Positions 36,163-45,549 of a stretch of DNA of 64,000 bases are shown piece by piece. Source of the DNA: Paenibacillus sonchi (GTDB lineage: Bacteria; Bacillota; Bacilli; Paenibacillales; Paenibacillaceae); the NCBI RefSeq assembly GCF_016772475.1, contig NZ_CP068595.1, forward strand, positions 5,952,001 to 6,016,000, written 5' to 3'. A program made the translations under genes and the position numbers. Position 1 is the first letter of the stretch. Every line of letters starts with the position of its first letter. The notes under the pieces are model-generated. The model ran no database searches. It saw only the letters and a program-made list of their open reading frames with translations, and was not told the origin of the DNA.

Positions 36163-37059
36163 TTATTCCTTCGTTTCCACAGCATGGCCGCCGAACTCAT
36201 TGCGCAGAGCTGCAACGACTTTGCCGGTGAAGGTGTCCGCCTCCAGCGACCGGTAGCGCATCAGGAGCGCCATGGCGATGACAGGGGTCGCAGCCTGCAG
36301 ATCAAACGCAGTTTCCAGCGTCCACCGGCCTTCCCCGGACGAGTGCATAACCCCTTTAATCTCATCCAGCTTGGCATCCTTGGAAAAGGCGCGCTCCACC
36401 AGTTCCATCAGCCAGGAGCGGATGACAGAACCGTTGTTCCATACCCGTGCCACTTGTTCGAAATTATAATCGAACCCGCTTTTCTCCAGCACCTCGAAGC
36501 CCTCTCCGATGGCAGCCATCATCCCGTATTCTATCCCGTTATGGACCATTTTCAGAAAATGTCCGCTGCCCGGCTTGCCGGCAAACAAATATCCGTCCTG
36601 GACAGCAGTGTCCCTGAAGAGCGGTTCTGCAACTGCCCAGGCCTCCTCATCGCCTCCAACCATGTAACATGCTCCATTGCGCGCGCCTTCCATCCCTCCG
36701 GAGGTTCCTGCATCCAGGAAGTAGATTCCCTGCTGCGCAAGCTCTCCGTGACGGCGGATGGATTCTTTGTACTGGGAATTCCCGGCCTCTATAATAATAT
36801 CTCCCTTGGATAACAGCGGGGCCAGTCCTTCAATAACGGAATCGACAAAAGCATGCGGCACCATAATCCAGGCAATCCGCGGCGCTTCCAGCCTGGAGAC
36901 CAGTCCGGCCAGACTGTCTGCTCCAGCCGCACCTTTGGACTCAAGCTCCGAAACCGCCTCCCGGTTTACATCAAACGCAACCACCTCGTGTCCATGGTCC
37001 AGCAGATTCCGGCCCAGATTGGCGCCCATTTTTCCTAATCCGATCAATCCGACTTTCAT
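36163..37059 (-). CDS. gnd: 6-phosphogluconate dehydrogenase (decarboxylating), GntZ/YqeC type
   Basis: The enzyme oxidises 6-phosphogluconate to ribulose 5-phosphate and CO2. The 298-residue form is the shorter NAD-preferring type. Visible are the nucleotide site GLIGLGKMGANLGRNLLDHG, the substrate motif DAGTSGGMEGARNGACYMVGG, catalytic GHFLKMVHNGIEYGMM, and a C-terminal helical domain. The ATG at 37059 follows CGGAGGG; the long upstream extension of the frame lies inside zwf and is not real. It follows zwf by 40 bp, giving the oxidative pentose-phosphate pair. Confidence 0.93.
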   Translation of the reverse strand: MKVGLIGLGKMGANLGRNLLDHGHEVVAFDVNREAVSELESKGAAGADSLAGLVSRLEAPRIAWIMVPHAFVDSVIEGLAPLLSKGDIIIEAGNSQYKESIRRHGELAQQGIYFLDAGTSGGMEGARNGACYMVGGDEEAWAVAEPLFRDTAVQDGYLFAGKPGSGHFLKMVHNGIEYGMMAAIGEGFEVLEKSGFDYNFEQVARVWNNGSVIRSWLMELVERAFSKDAKLDEIKGVMHSSGEGRWTLETAFDLQAATPVIAMALLMRYRSLEADTFTGKVVAALRNEFGGHAVETKE

Positions 37060-37099
37060 GATTATATCCCTCCGTTTGTATTCGTTAACCTGGAATTTC

Positions 37100-38638
37100 T
37101 CATGCTCCCGGACGTACAGCTTCCGAATCCGCAGCATGAACGGCAGTAATCTTATTGTGTGCATCAGACGTTGGTTCATCCAGCCACCAGTGGGCATCGC
37201 CCAGCAATTCATCCGCAGCCGCCGGACCGTTGGAGCCTGCAGGATACAAATGCAGCGGAAGCGTGCCGCCAGCCGTTGCCTCGATGATCGGTTGAACCCA
37301 CTGCCAGGATAATTCCACTTCATCCCAGTGGGCAAAAAAAGTGGCATCGCCCAGCAGCGCATCATAAATAAGGTTCTCATAGGCTTCCGGCAGCTCCGGA
37401 TTGGCCGAATCATGTCTGATGCTTACGGGTTCAAGCTGTCCGTGCTGGCGCGGATTTTTGGTATTGAGCTGCAGCGATATCCCTTCTTCCGGACCAATGT
37501 CGATAATCAGCAGATTCGGATCGAGATTCAGTCTGTTCAGGTTATGCAAGTCATTAAACGGTTCTTTGAACTCTATAACGATCCGTGTCGACTTCTCTTT
37601 CATACGTTTGCCGGTACGGATGTAGAAAGGCACTTCATCCCAGAGCGGGTCATCGATAAACAGGCGGGCGGCGATATATGTCTCGTTCTGCGAAGACGGA
37701 CCGATTCCCGGCTCGGAGGTATAGGCGTCCACGGGACGGCCTTTGATCTCTCCCGCTGCATATTGGCCGCGAATCACATGCTGCGCCAGATTCTCCCGCA
37801 GCAGCGGACGGACCGACTGGATAACATGCCGTTTTTTGCTGCGGACATCCTCTGGAGTGCTTCCCTTCGGAAGCTGCATTGCCATCATCATTACGAGCTG
37901 AAGCATATGATTCTGGAACATGTCGCGGAGTGCCCCGGCCTTGTCATAATAACCGGCCCGTTCTTCCACACCGACTGTCTCACTGGCCGTAATCTGCACA
38001 TTGGCGATATAGCGGTTCTGCCACAAGGCTCTCAGGACAGGATTGGAATATTTCAGCACCTCAAGGTTCTGCACCATGGGCTTGCCCAGAAAGTGGTCGA
38101 TACGGAAAATCTCTTCTTCTGTAAAAGCTGCGTTCAGGCTGTCATTCAGCACCCGCGCCGATTCCAGATCGGTCCCGAACGGCTTCTCAATAATCAGACG
38201 TTTCCAGCCCCGGGTGTCCCCGAGTCCGCTGGCATTGATATTTGCGGCAATTTCACCGAAAAATTCCGGCCCGACCGACAGATAAAACATCCGGTTCTGC
38301 GGAAGGCCAAGCTCCTCTTCACGCCGCTGAACATGCCCCAGCAGCTTCCTATAATCCTCAGGGTGGCCCACATCCAGCACACTGTATTCAAAAGACTTAA
38401 GAAAACGTTGCAGCTCCGGGGAATCCTCTACCTTCCGCCGGGAAAAGGCGTGGAGTGAATCCAGTACACCTGCCTGAAACGATTCATTAGTCAGCGTTCT
38501 TCTGCCCAGACCTATCACAGAGAGAGGACCGGAAAGCTTGCCATCGGCAAACAAGTTATATAAGGCGGGAAAAATCTTCCGCTTCGCCAAATCCCCGGTT
38601 GCCCCAAAAAGTACAAATGTTGATGATTCCACTTTCAT
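37100..38638 (-). CDS. zwf: Glucose-6-phosphate 1-dehydrogenase
   Basis: The enzyme oxidises glucose 6-phosphate to 6-phosphogluconolactone. The 512-residue protein has the N-terminal nucleotide motif FGATGDLAKRKIFPALYNL, the active-site signature RIDHFLGKPMVQNLEVLKY and the substrate segment EKPFGTDLESA. The ATG at 38638 has GGGAGG unusually close (about 1-2 nt), but the N-terminus is conserved. It is first in the zwf-gnd operon and divergent from an HxlR regulator. Confidence 0.95.
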   Translation of the reverse strand: MKVESSTFVLFGATGDLAKRKIFPALYNLFADGKLSGPLSVIGLGRRTLTNESFQAGVLDSLHAFSRRKVEDSPELQRFLKSFEYSVLDVGHPEDYRKLLGHVQRREEELGLPQNRMFYLSVGPEFFGEIAANINASGLGDTRGWKRLIIEKPFGTDLESARVLNDSLNAAFTEEEIFRIDHFLGKPMVQNLEVLKYSNPVLRALWQNRYIANVQITASETVGVEERAGYYDKAGALRDMFQNHMLQLVMMMAMQLPKGSTPEDVRSKKRHVIQSVRPLLRENLAQHVIRGQYAAGEIKGRPVDAYTSEPGIGPSSQNETYIAARLFIDDPLWDEVPFYIRTGKRMKEKSTRIVIEFKEPFNDLHNLNRLNLDPNLLIIDIGPEEGISLQLNTKNPRQHGQLEPVSIRHDSANPELPEAYENLIYDALLGDATFFAHWDEVELSWQWVQPIIEATAGGTLPLHLYPAGSNGPAAADELLGDAHWWLDEPTSDAHNKITAVHAADSEAVRPGA

Positions 38639-38659
38639 TCCTCCCGTTGTTATAGAATA

Positions 38660-38688
38660 TTTATAAGGTTACTTATTATTACTCACAA
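38660..38688 (-). promoter_or_regulatory. Sigma-A promoter for zwf-gnd
   Basis: On the minus strand TTGTGA (38683-38688) and TATAAA (38660-38665) are 17 bp apart, 20 bp before the zwf start. AGTAATAATAAGTAAC fills the spacer and is a possible site for the divergent HxlR regulator. Confidence 0.6.
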
Positions 38689-38832
38689 ACTTTACAACAC
38701 TCATAATACGACTGCTGAAACCATTCGTCAACCTCATTCCGACATTTACGGATAGTGCTTATTTTCACGAATTCATCACTATGGTATAGTAAGGGAGAAA
38801 TTAATAATAACTTGGTTGGGATGGGGACAACT

Positions 38833-39146
38833 ATGATAGAGGATGTCAAATCACTGCTCGGGGTGCAGAGCATGTCCATCAGATTATCGGGAAAAAGTGG
38901 GTCAGTCTGATCATTCATGTACTTAATGACGGACCGAAACGCTTCAGTGAGCTGAATACGATGATTCCGGATTTGAGCAAACGTATGCTGAACGAACGCC
39001 TGAAGGAGCTGGAGGAATACGGCTTGCTGATTCGCGTGGTGATCCCTGACCGGCCGGTGCGGACCGAATATTCTTTGACGGCCAAAGGCCAGGAGCTGGG
39101 CGAGGCGCTGGGCCATGTGGAAGCCTGGGCATTAAAATGGCTGTAA
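38833..39146 (+). pseudogene. HxlR-family transcriptional regulator, single-base frameshift
   Basis: The winged-helix body is clear: EHVHQIIGKKWVSLIIHVL, then GPKRFSELNTMIPDLSKRML, then ELEEYGLLIRVVIPDRPVRTEY and a C-terminal GEALGHVEAWALKW. The only good start, the ATG at 38833 after GGATGGGG, is one base out of frame with it. Adding one base near 38866 (coding GTGCAGAG to, for example, GTGCCAGAG) joins them into 104 residues, typical for the family. HxlR proteins often respond to reactive electrophiles or redox stress. It is divergent from zwf, the NADPH-producing gene, which it may control. Confidence 0.75.
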
Positions 39147-39181
39147 TCATATAAATAACAAGTCCACTTTTTATTGAGCAA

Positions 39182-39284
39182 GTAGAAACGGGTACCGTCC
39201 TTATTAGGACGGTACCCGTTTCAGCGAGAAATAGAAGGATAATTTATAGCGTGAGGCATATAAATTCTTATATTTCGAAAAAAA
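39182..39284. repeat. Dispersed about 100-bp repeat, copy A
   Basis: This segment matches 57861-57962 along its length, sharing TTTCAGCGAGAAATA, ACCGTCCTT..AGGACGGTA and CATATAAAT(C/T)CTTATATTT. An inner hairpin (GGTACCGTCC / GGACGGTACC) is perfect here. In both places it lies directly after the U-tract of a minus-strand terminator. Confidence 0.75.
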
Positions 39285-39313
39285 CAGCAGGACTCCAAAA
39301 CGGAGCCCTGCTG
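39285..39313 (-). terminator. Terminator after the decayed GH43 gene
   Basis: The stem CAGCAGG(A)CTCC / GGAG(C)CCTGCTG is followed on the minus strand by seven T. Confidence 0.8.
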
Positions 39314-39339
39314 CTTGGCATGCTATTCGTTGTTTCCGT

Positions 39340-39897
39340 GATAGTGAGGGATCAAATGGCACACGCAGACTCTGGTAGGGATAACCCAGCGTATCGTAAT
39401 CATCCCGCTCGGGCAATTCCGGGAACGGATGGGGTTCCAGATCCGGTCCTTCTACCGCCAGCGCAGGCAGCTTGCCGCCATGGGCCAGGCGCAGCCAGCC
39501 GTCATCCGTCCAGACAACGTGCTGGATGGCCGTTTCCCGGCCCAGCGGATTCATCGTTCCGGTTCCCGGGATGGGACGCGTGCACAGATGGGCCATGTAC
39601 CACTCGCCGGATTGCGTCTCCACCATTGAGCCATGACCTGCCTGCTGAAAGGCAAAGGTCAGATCGTGCGCAGTGGTCCGGGTAATCCGGATCGGTCTCA
39701 TAAGGACCGGTCCGGCTGCGGCTGCGGGCGAACGTAACCATATGATTGATGCCCGTCCCGCCTTCTGCGACCAGCAGGTAATAATAGCCGTTTCTCTGAT
39801 AAAGCTGCGGCCCTTCCGTTACGCCGGCAGGCGTCCCTTTGTACAGCTCATGGACAGGTCCAGACAAGCTGCGGCTCTCAGGATCATACTGCTGCAT
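39340..39897 (-). pseudogene. Glycoside hydrolase family 43 remnant
   Basis: Only the middle of a GH43 beta-xylosidase or arabinofuranosidase survives. One frame carries GVTEGPQLYQRNGYYYLLVAEGG with the catalytic-acid glutamate and TFARSRSRTGPYE. A second frame carries AGHGSMVETQSGEWYMAHL, RETAIQHVVWTDDGWLRL and YPYQSLRVPFDPS. The normal protein has over 500 residues; about 170 N-terminal and most C-terminal residues are missing. The upstream sequence has a stop and then the divergent AraC gene. This is real decay, not just one lost base. Confidence 0.8.
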
Positions 39898-39957
39898 GAT
39901 TATACCGTTTTATTGTAGCGGTTACAGCTGTAAAAAGTTATACTGGGTTATACGGAA

Positions 39958-40845
39958 ATGTTTATATTTTGTCATGATGGAGGCTTTATGAAACAGCTGT
40001 TCGAACCTGTCATTTTTACGGACCGCAAGTCGCTGATTTGGGACTATCAGATATATACCGACGATCATTACAAAGGGTACTACCATTGGCACCAATGCTG
40101 TGAAATCATGTATGTTCACAGCGGCCAGGGCAACGTTGTCGTGAACCAGCAGATGTACGAAATCCGCTCCGGCATGCTGTTCTTTTTCCAGCCCTACCAG
40201 CTGCACCGGATTTATTCCGAGGTCTCGCGCGAGTGTCCTTTTGTACGTACGATTTTTTATATCGATCCGCACACCGCCGAGCATCTGCTGTCGGGCTTTG
40301 CCAAACGCAAGGCGGTCTTCTCCGCGCTCTGGCAGGGCCAGAATACCTATTGCGGGTTTGATTTGAGCAGCAGCGCCGGAGCGGTTGATTGGATCTATAA
40401 GAATTACAACCTGTGCCGCAACAGCGCCATGGAGGAAGACACCGAGGATATTACGATAATGCTCCTTCAGCTGCTGAGCTGTCTCGGAACCGGAGAGAAT
40501 TCCCTCATTCAACCGGAGGAACGGCGAAACCTCCGCTATTCCGAGCAGATTATGAGCTGGATCGAGGAACACTATCAGGAAGAAGTTAATCTGGAGCAGC
40601 TTGCCGCCGAGACCCATTTGTCCAAGTCCTATGTCTCCAGAGTCTTTCATCAGGAAACGGGCGGACGCCTGGTGGACTACCTTACAGCCCGGCGGATCAA
40701 ACAGGCTTGCCGTCTGCTTAGCACAACCGACATGCCGGTCGAACAGATCGGCATCGCCGTCGGTTTTCCGAACGCCTCCTACTTCAATCAGCTTTTCAAA
40801 AGAGTCCTCGGAACCACGCCCCTGAAGTACAGAAAAAACAATTAA
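39958..40845 (+). CDS. AraC-family transcriptional regulator (cupin sensor)
   Basis: The 295-residue regulator has an N-terminal cupin-like sugar-sensing domain (YHWHQCCEIMYVHSGQGNVVVN, GMLFFFQPYQLHRIYSE) and two C-terminal helix-turn-helix motifs (VNLEQLAAETHLSKSYVSRVFHQETG and MPVEQIGIAVGFPNASYFNQLFKRVLGTTPLKYR). It looks intact although the GH43 and GH28 genes on either side are decayed. Its original role was probably control of those hydrolases. It ends only 5 bp from the facing GH28 remnant without a clear terminator. Confidence 0.9.
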   Translation: MFIFCHDGGFMKQLFEPVIFTDRKSLIWDYQIYTDDHYKGYYHWHQCCEIMYVHSGQGNVVVNQQMYEIRSGMLFFFQPYQLHRIYSEVSRECPFVRTIFYIDPHTAEHLLSGFAKRKAVFSALWQGQNTYCGFDLSSSAGAVDWIYKNYNLCRNSAMEEDTEDITIMLLQLLSCLGTGENSLIQPEERRNLRYSEQIMSWIEEHYQEEVNLEQLAAETHLSKSYVSRVFHQETGGRLVDYLTARRIKQACRLLSTTDMPVEQIGIAVGFPNASYFNQLFKRVLGTTPLKYRKNN

Positions 40846-40850
40846 GACGT

Positions 40851-41810
40851 TTATTCCCGTTTGAACACCACATTGTGCGCATAGGCATTCAACAGGATGA
40901 GGTCTGTGCGCGTATTTTCTACCCATTCCCCACCGATCTGCAGGCTGATGAATTCCACCGCGTTCACGCCCCGGTCTTCATCGTACCCGTAAATCCGCGA
41001 AGGATGGACCGCGCTCCCGTTGAAGCTGACATTGCGAAAGGTCACTTGTTCAATCCCCGTTCCCGGCTCAGGGTTGTAATCCTTGTTCATCACCACCCGC
41101 AGATCAAACAGCTGTCCCTGCTCGATCCGTTCAACCCGGATGTTGCTGTACAGCACGTTCCGTACCGTATTGCCGTCGCCCGCATTAATGGACAGCGCTC
41201 CCCAATAGTTCTCCTGCGGCTCATTAAAAATGCTGTAATGCGGCGGATCGATCACCGTAATGCCTTCAACCCTGATCCGGCGCGAGAAAACAATCCTTAC
41301 CCCGCGAAAAGCGGAAAACCGGTGAAAATCCGCCAAATACACCACACCCCGGCCCCGAATTTCAACATCCTCCACCCGTTCGCAGACAAAGAGCCGATAA
41401 ATGCCGCACCGCCAGCCAAATAGATGACTGTTCCGGACGGAATTGCAAATACGGTTTCTTCTATATAATGGGTTCCGGGCAAAATAGAGCGTTTGCGGCA
41501 GTCCGGTCCCCTGGTCTTCAGTCCGCTTCAGTAATGAGAGGAGATCCGGAGAACGGTGGATGCCCGGCTGAACCAGATGGACACCCGCCCCATCCGGCTG
41601 TGGTGCCCCAGCCTCCATGGGATTGGCAAAAAGGTGCAGATTCCGGAATCGGCCGCCGTTAATCTCCACCGAAAGCTTTTGCGGCCCGTTCAGCCTGAAG
41701 CTGATTTTGTGTCCGTCATGACTGCATTCTACTGAGCGTGAGGCGGGGAAATATTCACATTTTCAATCTCCGATGTGATTCGGGGCCTCATACACCTGCA
41801 GCTGATTCAT
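40851..41810 (-). pseudogene. Glycoside hydrolase family 28 (pectin-degrading) remnant
   Basis: Pieces of a GH28 polygalacturonase-like protein lie in several frames. They are an N-terminal MNQLQVYEAPNHI from an ATG at 41810, KISFRLNGPQKLSVEINGGR, then HYIEETVFAIPSGTVIYLAGGAAFIGS in another frame, then VCERVEDVEIRGRGVVYLADF and a C-terminal part ending VVFKRE. There is an early in-frame stop (about 41760) and at least two frame changes near 41400 and 41480. The usual catalytic TDGIDI..GDDAI region is missing. It is a true pseudogene with internal deletions. Confidence 0.8.
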
Positions 41811-42058
41811 TCTCAATTAACCTCCCTGGATATGCCCTGCTAAGAGTATACCGCCCTCCCTCCTTCCGTAGTTTGGCTGGGTTATACAGAAATGTTGGTA
41901 TTTTGTCGCGGTAACAGCGCTTCCATTATTCAGCAAGATTTCGATACTCCGCTGGCAGGATGACAAGATTTCGATATTTTGGGATATCAAATTGCAACTT
42001 TCCTCCATTGCTTCACGATATACTCAGGTCACAAACTTAAATACTGGAGGCATCCGCA

Positions 42059-43164
42059 ATGAGTACAGCCTATTGGCAGGAAATCATGGACAAACTGGAC
42101 ACGAAGGTAACACGCATGGCAGAGCAGATCGGCGGCAAATGTCCGCATTATGCCGGTGCAGACGGCAAATATGATGATATGGCTTCCGACTGGTGGACCA
42201 CCGGCTTCTGGCCCGGCCTTCTCTGGATCATGCATGACATGACCGGAAAAGAACTATATAAAGAAGCGGCCTGGCATTGGGACGCCACTCTGGAGGAATG
42301 GTTCGTTAAACCGACGGTGGAGCTGCATCATGATGTGGGTTTTCAGTTTCTGCCTACAGCTGTCATCAAGCATACGCTGACAGGCGACGAGGACGGACTG
42401 CGCCGAGGGATTGAGGCCGCCAACTTCCTGGCCGCCCGCTATAATCCCGCAGGCAAATTCATCCGCGCCTGGAATGAAGACAAATATGGCTGGGTCATCA
42501 TCGACTGCATGCTGAATATTTCGCTGCTCTTCTGGGCCAGCAAGGTTACCGGTGATCCGCGCTACAAGCATATTGCGGTCAGCCATGCGGAGACTACTAT
42601 GCAGTACGGTATCCGTGAGGATGGCTCCACGAAGCATATCCTCTCCTTCGATGCCGAAACGGGCGCGTATATTGAGAACTTCGGCGGACAAGGTTATTCG
42701 CCGGAATCCTGCTGGAGCCGCGGAGCCGCTTGGGGCCTGTACGGATTCGTCAATACGTACCGTCATACCGGGGATGAACGCTTCTTGAATACCGCCAAGC
42801 GGATTGCCCATTACTTCATCGCTGCTCTGCCGGACGATCAGGTTCCTTATTGGGATTTCCGCACCGGAAATGACGGGCGCAAATACAAGGACAGCTCGGC
42901 TGCAGCTATCGCCGCTTCCGGCCTGCTGGAGCTTGCCGATGTTGTCCCGCTGGGCGAAAAAAGTCTGTACGCCAATGCCGCAGAACGCATTCTTCGCTCC
43001 CTGACTGATAATTATGCCACCTGGGATCAGCCGGAGCATGAAGCGGTCCTCACCAAAAGTACAGGCAGCGGGACTCCTTCATCGAGGTCTCGCTGATTTA
43101 CGCAGACTACTACTATATTGAAGCTGTCGCGAAGCTAAACGGATGGAAGCACCGGATATTCTAG
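42059..43164 (+). pseudogene. GH88/GH105 unsaturated glucuronyl hydrolase, single-base frameshift near the end
   Basis: The enzyme removes 4,5-unsaturated uronic acids from oligosaccharides made by polysaccharide lyases. Family motifs are intact: DWWTTGFWPGLLW, ELHHDVGFQFLPTA (D92), WVIIDCMLNISLLFWAS (D149) and ESCWSRGAAWGLYGF. The frame shifts at 43064-43065. One added G (coding ACAGGC to ACAGGGC) gives GTGQRDSFIEVSLIYADYYYIEAV and the normal end KHRIF at 43164, 368 residues in all. Both catalytic aspartates precede the shift. Probably a sequencing error. Confidence 0.87.
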
Positions 43165-43221
43165 TTCAGGTTCTGCTTCCGAACGAGCAGCATTCATCTG
43201 GATGCTTTCAGCTGTAGACAT

Positions 43222-43263
43222 ACCAATCGCCTTGTCCCCGAAATAGAGGGCAAGGCGATTGGT
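43222..43263 (+). terminator. Terminator after the GH88 gene
   Basis: A 13-bp stem (ACCAATCGCCTTG / CAAGGCGATTGGT) is followed by TTTTC. Confidence 0.88.
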
Positions 43264-43970
43264 TTTCATTTGGTCTTCATGTATGTTGAGAAGCAAGCGA
43301 TATGTAAAACCCCCGATAAACTGTTGCCGTTACGCGGAATTCTATAATGGTGTTGCTGCCATCAAATCCTCCAGCAGGTAAAAATGTCGTTTACCATCAG
43401 TAAGAATTGATAGGAATATAATTACGGGCTATGCTCATTCACTACACTTTTATCTTTTTACCTTTTTAGTTAAGTTAATTAAGTGTACAGAACGAACTTG
43501 AAATATGTAATCTTCATTTGGACAAGTTGATTATTGCATGCATGTACTTTGTGAACTATCGGACGAAACTATCAAGCGCCGCTGTAGCAAAACCGTTTGT
43601 GACTGCACTTCGTGCAATAGATTTCCGGATTTGGAGTCACAAATAGCTTTTCCGGGAAATTCTAATGCACGAAGTGCAATAGATTGCAATTTTTGGACTA
43701 ATTTGTAATAGTTTCGTGTCCAACTCAGTATCGTAGCTGTACCGTTGGAGCATCGGCAGGGTATCGGTGCGGTATTTTGTGCGGCATCCGCTCTGTTACC
43801 TCATCGGCAGTGTTGTCCGCATCTGTCTCGGTAATCCGCATCGGCATCCATCGGTAGCAGTATTCGCCCGCATCCCATCGGTAGCGGCAGCGGTCATCGG
43901 GATTGTCGTGTTTGCCCCACCCTTTTTTTAAGTCTCAATTACCTAGGCCAGTATATCCTCTCGCTGTTTT
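43264..43970. other. Non-coding stretch with palindromic and low-complexity repeats
   Basis: No gene is visible. Two palindromes of the same family, TGCACTTCGTGCAATAGATT near 43611 and TGCACGAAGTGCAATAGATT near 43664, lie 53 bp apart. From about 43750 to 43905 the sequence is built of imperfect short repeats of the GCATCGGTAGC / CATCGGCA type. Confidence 0.55.
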
Positions 43971-44330
43971 CTAGCCCAGCAGCCAAGCCAATGCTTCCGT
44001 CTCGCTGCCGAACACCCGGAAGTCCTCGCCTTTGTTCAGTTCGGTCAGCAGTTCTTTGAATCTGCCTTGAGTGGCCTCTTCAGTACGGATTACAGCCGCA
44101 GCCTTGATGTGGTAATTAATCAATTTCTGCAGGGTTGTGCCTGCCAGACCTGTTCTGAGATTATAAAATTCGTCAGAGAGCGTTCCTTCCTGAAGCAGCA
44201 GCTTATAGCTGTTATGCTCAAAGCACCCTGAGATTAGATCGAGCACGTCCTGCTCTGTGCGCAGCGGCTGATCGTCAGGGCGGCAGAGAATAAAGCCCTG
44301 CCCTTCTTTTTGAATCGATTCGATCTTCAT
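43971..44330 (-). CDS. DUF4180-domain protein
   Basis: The roughly 119-residue protein matches DUF4180, which has no assigned biochemical role. Recognisable parts are QDVLDLISGCFEHNSYKLLL, SDEFYNLRTGLAGTTLQKLINY and KAAAVI, ending in GSETEALAWLLG. The ATG at 44330 is chosen over a TTG six bases upstream because GGAGG is then 8 nt away. It follows the PadR gene by 16 bp, an association often seen for this domain, so PadR probably controls it. Confidence 0.8.
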   Translation of the reverse strand: MKIESIQKEGQGFILCRPDDQPLRTEQDVLDLISGCFEHNSYKLLLQEGTLSDEFYNLRTGLAGTTLQKLINYHIKAAAVIRTEEATQGRFKELLTELNKGEDFRVFGSETEALAWLLG

Positions 44331-44346
44331 ATCCAATACCTCCTGT

Positions 44347-44898
44347 TCAAGTTAGCCCCAGCTCTTGACGCAATTCCGCAAGCCAGGTCAATTCATTGTT
44401 GTAGGTTGAGATCAGATTGCTGTGAATCAGCTTCCATAGCGTGATCCCTTTCACATTACCTTCGTTCACATAATGCTCGCTGCCAGCCTGACCTTTCAGG
44501 AGCAATAACTGTGTGCGCACTTCCTGCTCATATCCTGCCAGCAGCGCGTTCAATTCATCCGGGTTCAACTGATCCGCCCAAGCAAGCTGGATTAGAAAGG
44601 TCTTCTTGAATTCCGGCGGCTCTGGTGGAGCAACCACCCACTTCCGCAGTTCGGCGAGACCGGCAGATGTGATTGTATAGATCTTTTTGGAGGGCGAGCT
44701 GTCCTGATGCCGGACCTCATTGGTTACAAAACCCGCATTCAACAGCTCCACCAGCGCTTTGTAGATTTGATTGTTATTGCCGGACCAATACAGGAATGAG
44801 GATTCCTGTATGAGCTTTTTGAGATCATACCCGGTCATTGGCTTATGGCTCAGCAATCCTAGAATAGCGTGATTGATTGAGATAAGTTTCACCTCCAC
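44347..44898 (-). CDS. PadR-family transcriptional regulator
   Basis: The 183-residue protein has the PadR winged helix (NHAILGLLSHKPMTGYDLKKLIQESSFLYWSG, IYKALVELLNAGFV, SSPSKKIYTITSAGLAELRKWV) followed by the helical dimerisation domain (GEEEVRT-like YEQEVRTQLLLLKGQAGSEHY). PadR repressors respond to phenolics or antimicrobials. The start is unclear: GTG at 44898 or 44892 overlap the GGAGGTGA ribosome site, and the conserved ISINHAILG begins just after it without an ATG. Confidence 0.88.
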   Translation of the reverse strand: MEVKLISINHAILGLLSHKPMTGYDLKKLIQESSFLYWSGNNNQIYKALVELLNAGFVTNEVRHQDSSPSKKIYTITSAGLAELRKWVVAPPEPPEFKKTFLIQLAWADQLNPDELNALLAGYEQEVRTQLLLLKGQAGSEHYVNEGNVKGITLWKLIHSNLISTYNNELTWLAELRQELGLT

Positions 44899-45016
44899 TT
44901 AAGTATCATATGTTAACTGTATCATATGTTATCCGGGAAGTCGACAGTGACTTCAGATTTTAGGTTTTATGAATGTAGATATCAGCAGCGCCGTTTATCA
45001 CAACAAACGAGGCTAA

Positions 45017-45237
45017 CCCGCCAGCGACGCTCTAACAACGGCACTTCTGCCGTTGTTTCTAGACAAACCCGCCGCCCGCGCTTCAACAACGGCACTTCTG
45101 CCGTTGTTTCTAGACAAACCCGCCGCCCGCGCTCCAACAACGGTATTTTTGCCGTTGTTTCCGGGCAAACCCGCCGCCCGCGCTCCAACAACGGTATTTT
45201 TGCCGTTGTTTCCGGGCAAACCCGCCGGCTGCGCTCG
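45017..45237. repeat. Four 51-bp tandem units, each with a perfect hairpin
   Basis: Hairpins AACAACGGCA..TGCCGTTGTT start at 45034, 45085, 45136 and 45187, with a period of exactly 51 bp (the last two use GGTA..TGCC). They are separated by a conserved ACAAACCCGCCGCCCGCGCT-like linker. Because 51 is a multiple of three, both strands stay open and simulate a 17-residue repeat protein, but no ribosome site or known domain supports translation. One isolated copy lies at 8311-8331. Confidence 0.85.
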
Positions 45238-45327
45238 GGTCCACATTCGTCTTTTAGGCGAACCCAACCAAAAAGCCCCTCACCCCTTATCCATAACCGA
45301 AAAAAACATAATTTCCTAAACAAAAGC

Positions 45328-45370
45328 AAAGCGGCCGCATCATCCTTCACTGGGATAACGCAGCCGCTTT
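45328..45370. terminator. Hairpin terminator downstream of the GH52 gene
   Basis: The stem AAAGCGGC / GCCGCTTT with inner GC pairing and T-rich flanks lies 180 bp beyond the GH52 stop; it may act in both directions. Confidence 0.55.
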
Positions 45371-45549
45371 TATGGGGTTAGGTAGCCTGCTTCAACCACG
45401 AAGCACGCCCAAGCGAACATAGTGTGACTAAATTCATCCCACTTTCCTGCTGCCCCCCTTTCAGATGAATATATGTGTCATTTAATCGAAAAAGTCCCAC
45501 GAACTCAACTATAGTTATCGCTCATCCATTCCTACGAACTCAACTATAA

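Noticed and set aside
45017..45237. Possible CRISPR array
   Set aside because: The unit is repeated over its full 51 bp, so there are no variable spacers, and no cas genes are nearby.
44926..45381. A 151-codon frame with 17-residue repeats
   Set aside because: It arises because the 51-bp DNA repeat is a multiple of three; both strands are open and no ribosome site or domain supports it.
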